From: JAKVBH01 sp049800955
GTDB taxonomy: Bacteria; Pseudomonadota; Alphaproteobacteria; Rhodobacterales; Rhodobacteraceae
Length of the DNA: 64,000 nucleotides
Assembly: GCF_049800955.1 (NCBI RefSeq)
Contig: NZ_JBNAGA010000001.1
Span: forward strand, 434,001 to 498,000
Reading direction: 5' to 3'
Shown here: positions 27,590-36,814 of the stretch, one piece after another
How positions within the stretch are numbered: position 1 is the first letter of the stretch
How the letters are laid out: the number at the start of each line of letters is the position of its first letter
Position numbers and translations under genes: made by a program
Notes under the pieces: model-generated
Database searches by the model: none
The model's input: only the letters and a program-made list of their open reading frames with translations
What the model was told of the DNA's origin: nothing

Positions 27590-27632
27590 ATCGGCGATTG
27601 CGCAGCCTGCCTTCACTTTTGAGATTTTGAAA

Positions 27633-28397
27633 TCAATCGTCGCTTGCCGCAAGGAAGGCGCGCACCGATGCCTCGAATTCACGCGGTTTTTCCGCGTGCA
27701 GCCAGTGCCCCGCCCCTTGCAGTTTGGCGAACCGGGCTTTTGGGAACAGCGCGCGGATGGTGGGGCGATGTTCGGGCAGAACATACTCCGATTGCGCGCC
27801 GGTGAGAAACAGGGTCGGATTGGCGAACTGGCCCGAAACCTCCGGAAAAGACAGGATATCGGCCATGTTCTGCGCCAGTTGATCCAGATTGAGCCGCCAG
27901 CGCTTGCCCGCGACGTCCAGAGACTGCGTGAAAAAGCTCTGAAGGACGGGGTCGTCGACGTGATCTGCGAGTTGGGCCATTGCATCGGCGCGTTTCGTGA
28001 CGCGGGCGAGGTCTACCGCGCGCATCGCGTCGATGTATTGCATCTGGCTATGGCTGTACGCCACTGGCGCAATATCGGCGACGACGAGGCGGCGCAGCAT
28101 CTGTGGGGTCTGCAAGGCCAGGACCATGGCCGCTTTGCCGCCCATGGAATGCCCGATCATGTCGGCGCGGCCGCCGAAATGCTGGACAACCGCGCGCAGA
28201 TCCTCCGCCATGGCGGGGTAGGTGTGCGGCGCGGCCCAATCGCTCTCGCCATGATTGCGCAGATCCACGGCGATGACATGCCGTTGGTCCGCGAGCCGCT
28301 TTGCGATCACCCCCCAATTACGGGCCGAGCCATAGAGCCCGTGCACGATGAGAAGCGGCACGCCGCTTGCGCTGCCATGTTCGATGATGTTCAACAT
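27633..28397 (-). CDS. Alpha/beta-fold hydrolase (YbfF-like esterase)
   Basis: A 254-residue alpha/beta hydrolase. HGLYGSARNW (19-28) forms the oxyanion region, GHSMGG (82-87) carries the nucleophile S84, and GHWLHAEKP carries the catalytic H231. The order and spacing match the YbfF-type short esterases, which hydrolyse acyl esters or thioesters; the real substrate is unknown. There is no signal peptide, so it is cytoplasmic. It stands alone, divergent from the small membrane-anchored protein gene at 28503. Confidence 0.88.
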   Translation of the reverse strand: MLNIIEHGSASGVPLLIVHGLYGSARNWGVIAKRLADQRHVIAVDLRNHGESDWAAPHTYPAMAEDLRAVVQHFGGRADMIGHSMGGKAAMVLALQTPQMLRRLVVADIAPVAYSHSQMQYIDAMRAVDLARVTKRADAMAQLADHVDDPVLQSFFTQSLDVAGKRWRLNLDQLAQNMADILSFPEVSGQFANPTLFLTGAQSEYVLPEHRPTIRALFPKARFAKLQGAGHWLHAEKPREFEASVRAFLAASDD

Positions 28398-28502
28398 GAC
28401 CGCTGCTTAGCGCAGTGCGCCACGCGGGGCCAGACCCGGCCCGGGCTCGCGGATGCGGCGGGTTGTCTTGAGCCTGCTGCCGCTGCCGCGTAAGAGAGCG
28501 CT

Positions 28503-28877
28503 ATGAACGAAAGTCAGGTGATAGAGGCCAAGGCGGCGCGGGTGTCGGCTTTGATCGAGGAGAAACTGGGCGTTCGTGGGCCTGATCTCAAGCGGCAGGT
28601 CACGAAGCTGGGGCGCCGCGTGCCGCGCGCGGTGCGCAATGACATTCAGGTTCTGGCGCATGCGGTGGATTTCGTGGGCCATCCGAAGCTTTCCCGGCAA
28701 GTCAACCTCGAGACGCTGTCACAGGCCGAAGATCGGATTGTGGCCTACCTTGCCCCCATCGACCCCAAAGACCGCCGCCGGGACGCCATCTTGGGCTGGT
28801 TGGGCAGCAATGCCTTCAACTTGCTGGTGCTTTTCGGCCTGACCGTCTTCGTGCTACGCGCGCGAGGGTATCTCTGA
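28503..28877 (+). CDS. C-terminally membrane-anchored protein of unknown function
   Basis: A 124-residue protein. The first 95 residues are charged and helical (AARVSALIEEKLGVRGPDLKRQ at the start, then PRAVRNDIQVLAHAVDFVGHPKL). The last 25 form one hydrophobic helix (NAFNLLVLFGLTVFVL) ending RARGYL, so it is probably tail-anchored with the N-terminus in the cytoplasm. No known domain is recognised. Codon pattern and composition match the neighbours, so it is very likely a real gene. Confidence 0.7.
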   Translation: MNESQVIEAKAARVSALIEEKLGVRGPDLKRQVTKLGRRVPRAVRNDIQVLAHAVDFVGHPKLSRQVNLETLSQAEDRIVAYLAPIDPKDRRRDAILGWLGSNAFNLLVLFGLTVFVLRARGYL

Positions 28878-28974
28878 AGCACTTCGATGGAAGCCTGATA
28901 CATCGCGCATCAGGAAAATCACGAGCAGGCAGGTGATTGGCAGTGTTTTCGTGATCCAGGTTTTTCGTGAAGCG

Positions 28975-29085
28975 CTATAGCGCGCAAATGGTGAGGCTGT
29001 GCGCAGGTGTTGTGGCCTGTCCGAAAACACCCAGAGCAATAACCAAGGCTGTTACCCAGATCGGGGGATTGAAGGTGCGTGTCAT
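28975..29085 (-). CDS. Putative 36-residue membrane or exported peptide
   Basis: A short frame with GGAGAG five bases before the ATG, encoding MTRTFNPPIWV followed by a hydrophobic stretch (TALVIALGVFG) and a short polar end. It could be a single-span or signal-bearing peptide. It lies in the otherwise empty 320-base gap downstream of glyA, after the glyA terminator. The support is only the ribosome site and the plausible hydrophobic segment. Confidence 0.35.
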   Translation of the reverse strand: MTRTFNPPIWVTALVIALGVFGQATTPAHSLTICAL

Positions 29086-29151
29086 CAAAACTCTCCGCGT
29101 TGCATCCTGAGAATAGAACGCAGCCGCAGACATTTTCCGTCGCCAAAATGT

Positions 29152-29180
29152 AAATGGGCGCCCCGGTGGGACGCCCATTT
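29152..29180 (-). terminator. Terminator-like hairpin after glyA
   Basis: AAATGGGCG (29152-29160) pairs perfectly with CGCCCATTT (29172-29180) around 11 bases, about 20 bases beyond the glyA stop on the minus strand. The following T-tract is short (ATTTT), so the call is moderate. Confidence 0.6.
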
Positions 29181-29199
29181 GCAGGTTTCTGGAGTGGGT

Positions 29200-30495
29200 T
29201 CAGAGGTTCGGATAAATCGGGAAACGTGCGCAGAGTGCCTCGACTTCCGCTTTCACCTTGGCCTCAACGGCCGCATTACCTTCCTCGCCATTGGCCGCCA
29301 GACCATCGACGACTTCGAGAATCCAGTCCGCGATCTGGCGGAATTCCTGTTCGCCAAAGCCACGCGTTGTGCCCGCGGGCGAGCCCAGGCGGATACCCGA
29401 GGTGACCATCGGTTTCTCGGGATCAAACGGCACGCCGTTCTTGTTGCAGGTGATATGCGCGCGGCCGAGCGCTTTTTCGGTTGCATTGCCCTTCACCCCT
29501 TTGGGGCGCAGATCCACAAGGACGACATGGGTATCTGTGCCATGGGTGATCGTGTCCAGCCCGCCTTTGATGAGCTGATCCGAGAGGGCCTGCGCATTCT
29601 TGATGACGTTCTGGATGTAGGTCTTGAAATCGGGCTGCAATGCTTCGCCAAAGGCCACGGCCTTGCCCGCGATGACATGCATCAGGGGCCCGCCTTGAAT
29701 GCCGGGGAAGATGGCGGAGTTGAACTTCTTGGCCAGCGCCTCGTCATTGGTCAGGATCATGCCACCCCGCGGACCGCGCAAGGTCTTGTGCGTCGTGGTT
29801 GTCGCGACATGGGCATGGGGGAAGGGCGAGGGATGCTCACCCGCGGCCACGAGGCCCGCGAAGTGGGCCATATCCACGTGCAGGTAGGCGCCAACGCTGT
29901 CGGCAATCTCACGCATCTTGGCAAAGTCGATCTGACGCGGGATGGCGGAGCCGCCTGCGATGATCAGCTTCGGCTGGTGTTCTGTGGCCAGAGCCTGCAC
30001 CTGATCATAATCGAGCAGATTGTCTTCTTTGCGCACCCCGTACTGGATGGCATTGAACCACTTGCCCGACTGATTTGGCCTGGCGCCATGGGTCAGGTGC
30101 CCGCCGGCATCAAGGCTCATGCCAAGGATCGTGTCGCCGGGTTGCAGCAACGCTGTAAAGACACCCTGGTTGGCCTGGCTGCCGGAATTTGGCTGCACAT
30201 TGGCAAAATCGCATCCGAAGAGCTTGCAGGCCCGTTCAATGGCGAGGTTCTCGGCGATATCCACAAACTGGCAGCCACCGTAGTAGCGCCGCCCGGGATA
30301 GCCTTCGGCGTATTTGTTGGTCATCACACCGCCCTGGGCTTCCATGACGGCAGTGGAGACGATGTTTTCCGACGCGATCAGCTCAATCTCGTCGCGCTGG
30401 CGGCCCAGCTCGAGATCCATTGCCTTGGCAATTTCCGGATCGGTCTCGGCGAGTGACTTCGTGAAGAAGCCAGTATCACGATGTGGGGCATTCAT
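29200..30495 (-). CDS. glyA: Serine hydroxymethyltransferase
   Basis: GlyA interconverts serine and glycine with tetrahydrofolate, the main source of one-carbon units. The 431-residue PLP enzyme shows ELIASENIVS (38-47), NKYAEGYPGRRYYGG (60-74), HVDMAHFAGL (206-215) and the PLP lysine K237 in TTTTHKTLRGPRGG. Length and motifs are complete. It is divergent from nadK across about 180 bases; no known riboswitch could be recognised in that leader by eye. Confidence 0.97.
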   Translation of the reverse strand: MNAPHRDTGFFTKSLAETDPEIAKAMDLELGRQRDEIELIASENIVSTAVMEAQGGVMTNKYAEGYPGRRYYGGCQFVDIAENLAIERACKLFGCDFANVQPNSGSQANQGVFTALLQPGDTILGMSLDAGGHLTHGARPNQSGKWFNAIQYGVRKEDNLLDYDQVQALATEHQPKLIIAGGSAIPRQIDFAKMREIADSVGAYLHVDMAHFAGLVAAGEHPSPFPHAHVATTTTHKTLRGPRGGMILTNDEALAKKFNSAIFPGIQGGPLMHVIAGKAVAFGEALQPDFKTYIQNVIKNAQALSDQLIKGGLDTITHGTDTHVVLVDLRPKGVKGNATEKALGRAHITCNKNGVPFDPEKPMVTSGIRLGSPAGTTRGFGEQEFRQIADWILEVVDGLAANGEEGNAAVEAKVKAEVEALCARFPIYPNL

Positions 30496-30672
30496 AAGGC
30501 GGTCTCCCTCGGGCAGCGTGGAACAATATTGCGCGTGATTATCCAGTTTTGAGCGTATCGAAAAGACTTGAAAGCGACGATTGCCGAATTACGCGCGTCA
30601 CGGCTGGTGCTCATCGGCGGTTTGTGATTGTTTCAATCCAACCTTGTAGCCCTTCGGAAACGTCCCGCCAAC

Positions 30673-31434
30673 ATGACCCTACGCATCGCATTTGCGGCCT
30701 CCCAGACGCCTCTGGCGCAATCCGCCAAGGCGGCCCTGTCGGCCCGCTATGGCGATCATGCGGCGGAGGGGGCGGATGTGATCGTGGCCCTGGGCGGAGA
30801 TGGTTTCATGCTCCAGACCTTGCATGGCACGCAGTCCAATCCGGCGCCTGTCTACGGGATGAACCGCGGGACCGTTGGCTTCTTGATGAACGAGTATTCC
30901 GAGGCCAACCTGCCTGAGCGGCTCGAAGCTGCGGTGGAAGAAGTGATCAACCCGTTGTCCATGCATGCCAAAACGGCAGAAGGCGGGGCGCATCATGCCT
31001 TGGCGATCAACGAGGTGTCGCTGCTGCGCGCGGGGCCTCAGGCCGCCCGACTGAGGATTTCGGTCGACGGCAAGGTCCGCATGGCCGAGCTTGTCTGTGA
31101 CGGCGCGCTTGTGGCGACGCCGGCGGGATCAACGGCCTATAACTTCTCCGCGCACGGTCCCATCTTGCCCATCGGCTCGGACGTTCTTGCGCTGACCGCC
31201 ATGGCGGCCTTCCGTCCGCGCCGATGGCGCGGCGCGCTGCTGCCAAATACCGCCCGGGTTCGTTTTGAGGTGCTCGATCCGGAGAAGCGCCCTGTCATGG
31301 CGGAGGCGGATTCGCGCTCCGTCACCAATGTGCTCACTGTGGACATCCAGTCCGAACCCAGTATCGCCCATCGCATCCTCTTCGATCCCGAACACGGGCT
31401 GGAAGAGCGCTTGATCCGCGAACAATTCGTCTAA
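30673..31434 (+). CDS. nadK: NAD kinase
   Basis: This 253-residue cytoplasmic enzyme phosphorylates NAD to NADP. The diagnostic GGDG (41-44) is followed by NRGTVGFLMNE, and the second conserved region TPAGSTAYNFSAHGPILP binds the nucleotide. The ATG at 30673 was chosen because the protein then begins directly with the first strand (MTLRIAFAAS), and 15 extra residues from 30628 look unrelated. It stands alone, followed by a long gene-less stretch. Confidence 0.93.
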   Translation: MTLRIAFAASQTPLAQSAKAALSARYGDHAAEGADVIVALGGDGFMLQTLHGTQSNPAPVYGMNRGTVGFLMNEYSEANLPERLEAAVEEVINPLSMHAKTAEGGAHHALAINEVSLLRAGPQAARLRISVDGKVRMAELVCDGALVATPAGSTAYNFSAHGPILPIGSDVLALTAMAAFRPRRWRGALLPNTARVRFEVLDPEKRPVMAEADSRSVTNVLTVDIQSEPSIAHRILFDPEHGLEERLIREQFV

Positions 31435-31808
31435 CGCCACGCCCAGTGGCCCGCCACGTGTGGGGCACGGGCGGGGTGGGCTCTTTCGCGTGTCATGTGA
31501 AGCAAGAAGCGGCGCCGCCGAACTGCGGAGAGTGCCACGCGGGCGCTGGGCCTGCGTGTGCTGCCTTGGCTGCGAAACCCCCGCGAACATCTGCCCGCGC
31601 GACATATGGGGTCGCAAATCTCCTGTCTTGCCAGCACCGGGCGGTTGTCTGCCCGGCGGATCGATCGCGCAAGGCTTTCGCATGAAAACCCTCACCACCA
31701 CGTCACCAATGCGCCCGATCAGACAGAGCAAGCGCAACACATCCCCTTCATCTTGCCCGAAAAACTCCCCCCGGAGGGCCGCTTCGCCAAAAATCCCTGT
31801 GGCACAAG
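31435..31808. other. Gene-less stretch after nadK
   Basis: About 370 bases in which every frame gives only low-complexity, arginine/proline-rich translations with no ribosome site or recognisable motif. A short dyad CCGGGC/GCCCGG is present at 31637-31656. I see nothing that I can call a gene or RNA. Confidence 0.4.
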
Positions 31809-31838
31809 AAAAAAGCGCCCACAGCAAGCTGCAGGCGC
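31809..31838 (-). terminator. Terminator after the cold-shock gene
   Basis: On the minus strand GCGCCTGCAGC pairs with GCTGTGGGCGC (31815-31838, two mismatched pairs) around a two-base loop, followed by six T. It lies about 30 bases after the cold-shock stop codon. Confidence 0.85.
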
Positions 31839-31865
31839 CTTCAAAAGTATCACTGTCCCAGTGAC

Positions 31866-32072
31866 TTACGCGAGCTCGATATTGCCCGCGCTTTCGCGAC
31901 CGTCACGGCCGGTTTCCAGCTCGTAGGTCACTTTTTGATTGTCCGCGAGGCTCTCCAGCCCGGACCGCTGCAGCGCACGGATGTGAACAAACACGTCCTT
32001 GCCGCCACCTTCCGGTGCGATGAAGCCATAACCTTTATCGGTGTTGAACCATTTTACGGTGCCTTCGGCCAT
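31866..32072 (-). CDS. cspA: Cold-shock-domain protein
   Basis: A 68-residue single cold-shock domain that binds single-stranded RNA/DNA and acts as an RNA chaperone. VKWFNTDKGYGFI carries RNP1 and DVFVHI carries RNP2. GAAGGAG lies before the ATG at 32072. About 160 bases without a gene precede it, room for the long 5' leader these genes often use for temperature control. Which Csp paralogue it is cannot be told. Confidence 0.93.
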   Translation of the reverse strand: MAEGTVKWFNTDKGYGFIAPEGGGKDVFVHIRALQRSGLESLADNQKVTYELETGRDGRESAGNIELA

Positions 32073-32236
32073 CCCGTATCTCCTTCATTATTTTCGGTCC
32101 GCAAAATGCGACCGTATCGGCAGTGGTGCATAATCGAGAGCATCAGTCGCCGGTAAGGGAAGACAGGTATCGATAGCTTGGCACGTCGTGCGCCCCTAGC
32201 GCTATGGGGTGGCGCGTTGATTGTAAAGTGGAAAAC

Positions 32237-32737
32237 TCAGGGAATTGCGGCAAAGGCGCGCAGAGAGACATTTGCATCATGGTCCCGCCCATACGCCACA
32301 AGCGCCACAGATCGGATGCTCTCGGGCGCAGGCAGGCGCGGCAAAAGTGGCCCGGAGGCGGTAAAATCGCTCCAGAGAAGCGTGATCTCCTGCCATTCAC
32401 GGGTGCTTGCAAATGTGGCTTGATAATATTGCCAGGGCAGGCGCGTTGCGCGGGTGCGCAGGTGAATGAAGTACTGCTGACCGTCCCCGCGGACTTGCAG
32501 GCGCAATCCGGTGCTGCTTTCGGAAAACGGCCCGGTGTCAGCGCGCGCCTGAATGAAGCCGCCATTGTTGGCCGTACTGACGCGACCCGTCAGACGCAGC
32601 GCATCGTTCGTGATCTCGGCTTGTCCTTCAGAGACGCCGCCCATGACTTGATCGGAAAAATAGCGCCAATCGAATTGGGTAATCGGGTCGGCCATGGCGG
32701 CACCTGTGCTCAGCGCGAGGCAAAAAAGAAGTCTCAT
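32237..32737 (-). CDS. CIA30-family exported protein
   Basis: A 166-residue protein with a short signal peptide (MRLLFCLALSTGAAMA). The body has the CIA30 (complex I intermediate-associated protein 30) jelly-roll pattern: FSDQVMGGVSEGQAE, LRLTGRVSTANNGGFIQ, YFIHLRT and WQYYQATFAS. Bacterial members are not shown to assemble complex I, and the signal peptide argues for a periplasmic carbohydrate-binding-like role. Function is uncertain. Confidence 0.8.
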   Translation of the reverse strand: MRLLFCLALSTGAAMADPITQFDWRYFSDQVMGGVSEGQAEITNDALRLTGRVSTANNGGFIQARADTGPFSESSTGLRLQVRGDGQQYFIHLRTRATRLPWQYYQATFASTREWQEITLLWSDFTASGPLLPRLPAPESIRSVALVAYGRDHDANVSLRAFAAIP

Positions 32738-32858
32738 GGGGATCGACTTAGCGCGCCGGCCCGGGATCGACAGCCGCAGTTCTCAGAGACCGGGGATGAC
32801 AAAACCCCGCAGAAGAGCTGCGGGGCATGTCTATTTCACAAAGGTCGTTCAGGTGCGT

Positions 32859-34748
32859 TTATTTTGCGTAGCCGATGCTCTGCAGGGCCTGCTTGATCTC
32901 GTCGAGGATCACGGGATCATCAATCGTCGCGGGCATCTTGTAAGGCGTGCTGTCGGCAATGGAGACCATGGTCCCGCGCAGAATTTTGCCGGAGCGTGTC
33001 TTGGGCAGGCGGTCCACAACGACCGCGAGTTTGAACGCGGCGACGGGCCCGATCTTTTCGCGCACCAGTTTGACCACCTCGGAGACGACCTCCGCATGGG
33101 GTTTGTTGCAGCCCGCATTGAGGCACAAAAAGCCCACGGGCAGCTGGCCTTTCAACTGATCCGTGACGCCGATGACCGCGCATTCGGCAACGTCCGGATG
33201 CCCCGCGAGGACCTCTTCCATGCCGCCCGTGGACAGCCTGTGCCCCGCAACATTGATGACGTCATCGGTGCGCGCCATGATGTAGAGATACCCGTCCTCA
33301 TCGATCATGCCCGCATCGCCGGTCTCGTAATAGCCGGGGAAGGTCGTCAGATAGCTCTTTTTGAAGCGCTCCTCCGCGTTCCACAACGTTGGCAGCGTGC
33401 CGGGGGGCAGGGGGAGTTTGACGGCAATCGCGCCCAGCTCGCCGGGGGGCATGGGGTGCCCGCCTTCATCGAGGATCTGCACGTCATAACCGGGCATGGC
33501 CACAGAGGGCGAGCCGATCTTGACGGGCAGCGCCTCGATCCCCAGCGGGTTGGCGGCGATGGCATAGCCGGTCTCGGTTTGCCACCAGTGGTCGATCACC
33601 GGCACGCCGAGTTGATCCTGCGCCCATTCGATCGTGTCCGGATCGGCGCGCTCGCCCGCGAGAAAGACCGCGCGCAGCCCGCTGAGATCATATTTCTTGA
33701 CGAACTCGCCCTTCGGATCTTCGCGTTTGACAGCGCGGAATGCAGTGGGTGCGGTGAAGAAAGACTTCACATCATGCTCCGCGATGACGCGCCAGAACGT
33801 GCCTGCATCCGGCGTGCCCACGGGCTTGCCCTCAAAGACAATCGTCGTGTTGCCCGTGATCAGCGGGGCGTAACAGATGTAGCTGTGCCCCACGACCCAG
33901 CCCACATCGGAGGCCGCCCAGAAGACCTCTCCGGGATCGACGTTGTAGATGTTCTTCATCGTCCAGTTGAGCGCCACGAGATGCCCGGCTGTATGGCGCA
34001 CAACGCCCTTGGGCGCGCCTGTGGTGCCGGAGGTGTAGAGGATGTAGGCCGGGTGGTTGCCCTCCACGGGCACACAGTCTGCCGGTGCAACGCCTGCCTG
34101 AAAGCCATGCCAGTCATAGTCGCGCCCATCGATGAGCTGGGCCACTTCCTGTTCGCGCTGGAAGATAACGCAGAAGTCGGGCTTGTGAGTGGCCAGCTCA
34201 ATCGCGCCATCGATCAGCGGTTTGTAATGCACGGTCCGGCCCGGTTCGAGCCCGCAAGAGGCCGCGATAATGGCCTTTGGCTTGGCATCATCGATCCGCA
34301 CGGCCAGCTCATTGGAAGCAAAGCCGCCAAAGACAACCGAGTGGATTGCGCCCAGACGCGCACAGGCCAGCATCGCCTCCAGCGCTTCGGGCACCATGGG
34401 CATATAGATGATGACCCTGTCCCCTTTCTCGACGCCTTTGGCGCGCAGCGCGCCCGCAAGTGAGGCGACACGGTCGCGCAGCTCGGCGTAGCTCAGCTCA
34501 TGTTTGGAATGTGTGATGGGGCTGTCGTGGATGATGGCAATCTGATCGCCGCGCCCGGCCTCCACATGACGGTCCACCGCGTTCCAACAGGTGTTGACCC
34601 TGCCATCGGCAAACCACTCGTAGAGATGCTCTCCCTTGTCAAACAGAGCGCGCGATGGCTTTTGCTCCCAGTCAATGGCCTCAGCCGCGTCCATCCAGAA
34701 CTGCTCCGGATCAGCTTTCCACGATGCGTAAACCTCCGAAAACCCCAT
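32859..34748 (-). CDS. prpE: Propionyl-CoA synthetase
   Basis: This 629-residue AMP-forming acyl-CoA synthetase activates propionate (and acetate) to the CoA ester. YTSGTTGAPKGVV is the AMP-binding loop, and KTRSGKILRGT near the C-terminus has the catalytic lysine that forms the adenylate and is often acetylated. The N-terminal YASWKADPEQFW block and the length are those of PrpE rather than Acs. GAGGAGGGA precedes the ATG at 34748; a longer frame adds 29 unrelated residues. It is divergent from the flavin oxidase operon. Confidence 0.93.
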   Translation of the reverse strand: MGFSEVYASWKADPEQFWMDAAEAIDWEQKPSRALFDKGEHLYEWFADGRVNTCWNAVDRHVEAGRGDQIAIIHDSPITHSKHELSYAELRDRVASLAGALRAKGVEKGDRVIIYMPMVPEALEAMLACARLGAIHSVVFGGFASNELAVRIDDAKPKAIIAASCGLEPGRTVHYKPLIDGAIELATHKPDFCVIFQREQEVAQLIDGRDYDWHGFQAGVAPADCVPVEGNHPAYILYTSGTTGAPKGVVRHTAGHLVALNWTMKNIYNVDPGEVFWAASDVGWVVGHSYICYAPLITGNTTIVFEGKPVGTPDAGTFWRVIAEHDVKSFFTAPTAFRAVKREDPKGEFVKKYDLSGLRAVFLAGERADPDTIEWAQDQLGVPVIDHWWQTETGYAIAANPLGIEALPVKIGSPSVAMPGYDVQILDEGGHPMPPGELGAIAVKLPLPPGTLPTLWNAEERFKKSYLTTFPGYYETGDAGMIDEDGYLYIMARTDDVINVAGHRLSTGGMEEVLAGHPDVAECAVIGVTDQLKGQLPVGFLCLNAGCNKPHAEVVSEVVKLVREKIGPVAAFKLAVVVDRLPKTRSGKILRGTMVSIADSTPYKMPATIDDPVILDEIKQALQSIGYAK

Positions 34749-34916
34749 ATCACGTCCCTCCTCGACACTTGTTGCGCGAGGTAAAGCGCGAAGTGCTGTT
34801 GCATGCAATGCGGCCAAAAGGTCCCGTTTGCGCAAACAAGGTCAGGTTTTCCCTACTCGTGGGGCGCACTTATGGTGCATAGCTCTGTGATACGACGCGA
34901 GAGGCAGGAAAGAACG

Positions 34917-36416
34917 ATGCTGAAACTGACGCGCAGGGCAGCTTTGCTTGGAGGCGGGGCCTGGATCGGGGCGCTGGCGGCCAACAGGTGGGACCAGAAC
35001 CTGCCATCCACCGATGGCACGCGCGCATTGGCGCAAAGCACGGGCGAGACTACGGGCGAGCAGATCCTCAATGATGCCTCCGAGCTGTCCGCCACGCCGG
35101 TTCACCGCCATGTGATCCTGTCGGAAAACCCCGACACCACGCTCATCACCCGGTTGCGCGCGGAGATGAAGGAGGCCGCGGCGGAGGGGCGTCCTGTGAA
35201 TGTCGGTGCCGCGCGGCACTCCATGGGCGCGCAGGCCATTCCACGGGAGGGCCACGCCATTACATTCGACAATGGTCTGGTCGAGATTGATGCCGATGCC
35301 GGGACCTATCGCTGCCACGCGGGCGCGCGCTGGTCACAGGTGATTGATGCGCTGGATCCCGCAGGTCTGTCACCAGCCGTGATGCAATCCAACAACGATT
35401 TTGGCGTCGCGGCGACGTTCTGTGTCAACGCCCATGGCTGGCCCGTCCCCTATGGGCCAATGGGCGCGACGGTGCGCGCGTTCCGGCTGCTCCTGCCCTC
35501 GGGAGACGTGGTCAATTGCTCGCGGTCCGAGAATGTCGATCTCTTCAACCTGACACAGGGCGGCTACGGTCTGACGGGCGCCATCATCGACATGGTGGTC
35601 GATGCCGTGCCCAACCAGCGCCTCGTGCCCACTTTCGAGACCATGCCGGCCGAAGCCTTCGCCCGGGCCTTCGCGCAGGCGGTCCGCGACAGCGAAGTCA
35701 ATATGGCCTACGGGCGGCTCAACGTGGACCGCGCGAACTTCCTGCAGGATGCCCTTCTCGTGACCTACCGCGCGACGCAGGATCAGGAGGATCTGCCCGC
35801 CGCGCAAGGATCGGGCAGCATGTCGCATATGGCGCGCCACATCTACCGCGCGCAGCTTGGCCGCGAACGGATCAAGCGCGCGCGCTGGTGGTTTGAAGCC
35901 GATCTCGCGCCGCGCATCGCTGGCGGCGCCACAACGCGCAATTCGCTGATCAATGAGCCTGTGGTGACGCTGGCGGACAATGACCCGGGCCGCACGGATA
36001 TCCTGCATGAATACTTCGTGCCATTTGACCGGTTCGCGGACTTCCTCGAGGCCTGCCGCGAGGTGATCCCTGCGAGCTACCAGAGCTTTCTCAATGTCAC
36101 GCTGCGCTTTGTGGACCGTGACGCGGAGAGCCTTCTGTCTTACGCCACAACGCCGCGCATTGCCGCTGTCATGAGCTTCAGTCAGGAAAAAACCGCCCGG
36201 GCCGAGGCGGATATGGCACGCATGACGCAGGCCCTCATCGCGCGCATCTCGGCGATTGGCGGGGCCTATTATCTGCCCTATCGCCCGCATGCTACGCGCG
36301 GCCAGTTTCTGCGCACATACACGCGCGCCAGCGCCTTCGCGCAGCAAAAACGCGAGGTCGATCCCGGCCTTCTCTTCCGCAACCACCTTTGGGACATGTA
36401 TATGAGCGCGCTATGA
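34917..36416 (+). CDS. Tat-exported FAD-dependent oxidoreductase (aldonolactone oxidase-like)
   Basis: A 499-residue protein. It begins MLKLTRRAALLGGG with a hydrophobic run, a twin-arginine (Tat) signal, so it folds with its flavin before export. Next comes an FAD_binding_4 (PP-loop) domain: GRPVNVGAARHSMGAQAI, then NDFGVAATFCVNAHG and GPMGATVRAFRLLLPSGD. This resembles the VAO/aldonolactone-oxidase superfamily. The C-terminal half gives no clear substrate hint. The first of four tightly overlapping genes (ATGA to the next), it probably passes electrons or product to the membrane proteins behind it. Substrate unknown. Confidence 0.82.
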   Translation: MLKLTRRAALLGGGAWIGALAANRWDQNLPSTDGTRALAQSTGETTGEQILNDASELSATPVHRHVILSENPDTTLITRLRAEMKEAAAEGRPVNVGAARHSMGAQAIPREGHAITFDNGLVEIDADAGTYRCHAGARWSQVIDALDPAGLSPAVMQSNNDFGVAATFCVNAHGWPVPYGPMGATVRAFRLLLPSGDVVNCSRSENVDLFNLTQGGYGLTGAIIDMVVDAVPNQRLVPTFETMPAEAFARAFAQAVRDSEVNMAYGRLNVDRANFLQDALLVTYRATQDQEDLPAAQGSGSMSHMARHIYRAQLGRERIKRARWWFEADLAPRIAGGATTRNSLINEPVVTLADNDPGRTDILHEYFVPFDRFADFLEACREVIPASYQSFLNVTLRFVDRDAESLLSYATTPRIAAVMSFSQEKTARAEADMARMTQALIARISAIGGAYYLPYRPHATRGQFLRTYTRASAFAQQKREVDPGLLFRNHLWDMYMSAL

Positions 36417-36814
36417 CCGGACTTCAAAAACTCTGCATTGGCTATTTCGTGGCGCTTATGATCGCCGCCTCGCTGAACTATATCCCGGGTCTGACCAATG
36501 AGAACGGGCTGGCCTTTGGCATCTTTGCGCTCGACCTCTATGACGATGCGCTGCATGTGGCCTCGGCGCTTTGGGCGCTGGGCGCCGCGCTGGTCTCGCA
36601 CCGCGCGGCGCGGACCTTTCTGATCCTGTTTGGCGCGGCCTATCTGGCTGATGGCGTGTTTGGTATTTTCACAGGCTACGGTTTTCTCGATCTGGGCATC
36701 TTCACCCATGACAGTCTCGGGTTTGATCTGTCGCTGCCGCGCATTCTGGCCAATGTCCCGCATCTGGGTCTGGGCGGGATCGCGCTTGTGGCGGGTCTGC
36801 GCGCGCGGACATGA
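36413..36814 (+). CDS. Integral membrane protein of unknown function
   Basis: A 133-residue protein with about four hydrophobic segments (IGYFVALMIAASLNYI, ALHVASALWALGAALVS, FLILFGAAYLADGVFGIF, VPHLGLGGIALVAGL). The third segment is followed by a TGYGFLDLGIF turn. No named family is certain, though it recalls DUF4383-like proteins. Its ATG overlaps the stop of the flavin oxidase gene and its stop overlaps the next start, so it belongs to this operon. A membrane anchor or quinone-side partner for the oxidase is a guess. Confidence 0.65.
   Translation: MTGLQKLCIGYFVALMIAASLNYIPGLTNENGLAFGIFALDLYDDALHVASALWALGAALVSHRAARTFLILFGAAYLADGVFGIFTGYGFLDLGIFTHDSLGFDLSLPRILANVPHLGLGGIALVAGLRART

Noticed and set aside
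30496..30672. A glycine, SAM or THF riboswitch in the glyA leader
   Set aside because: No conserved riboswitch core could be recognised by eye in this 177-base region on either strand.
31129..31827. A 232-codon minus-strand frame after nadK
   Set aside because: It overlaps the nadK 3' end in antisense and its sequence is low-complexity; no ribosome site or domain is visible.
32694..34463. A 589-codon plus-strand frame inside prpE
   Set aside because: It is the mirror of the prpE coding frame, with prpE motifs complete on the other strand.
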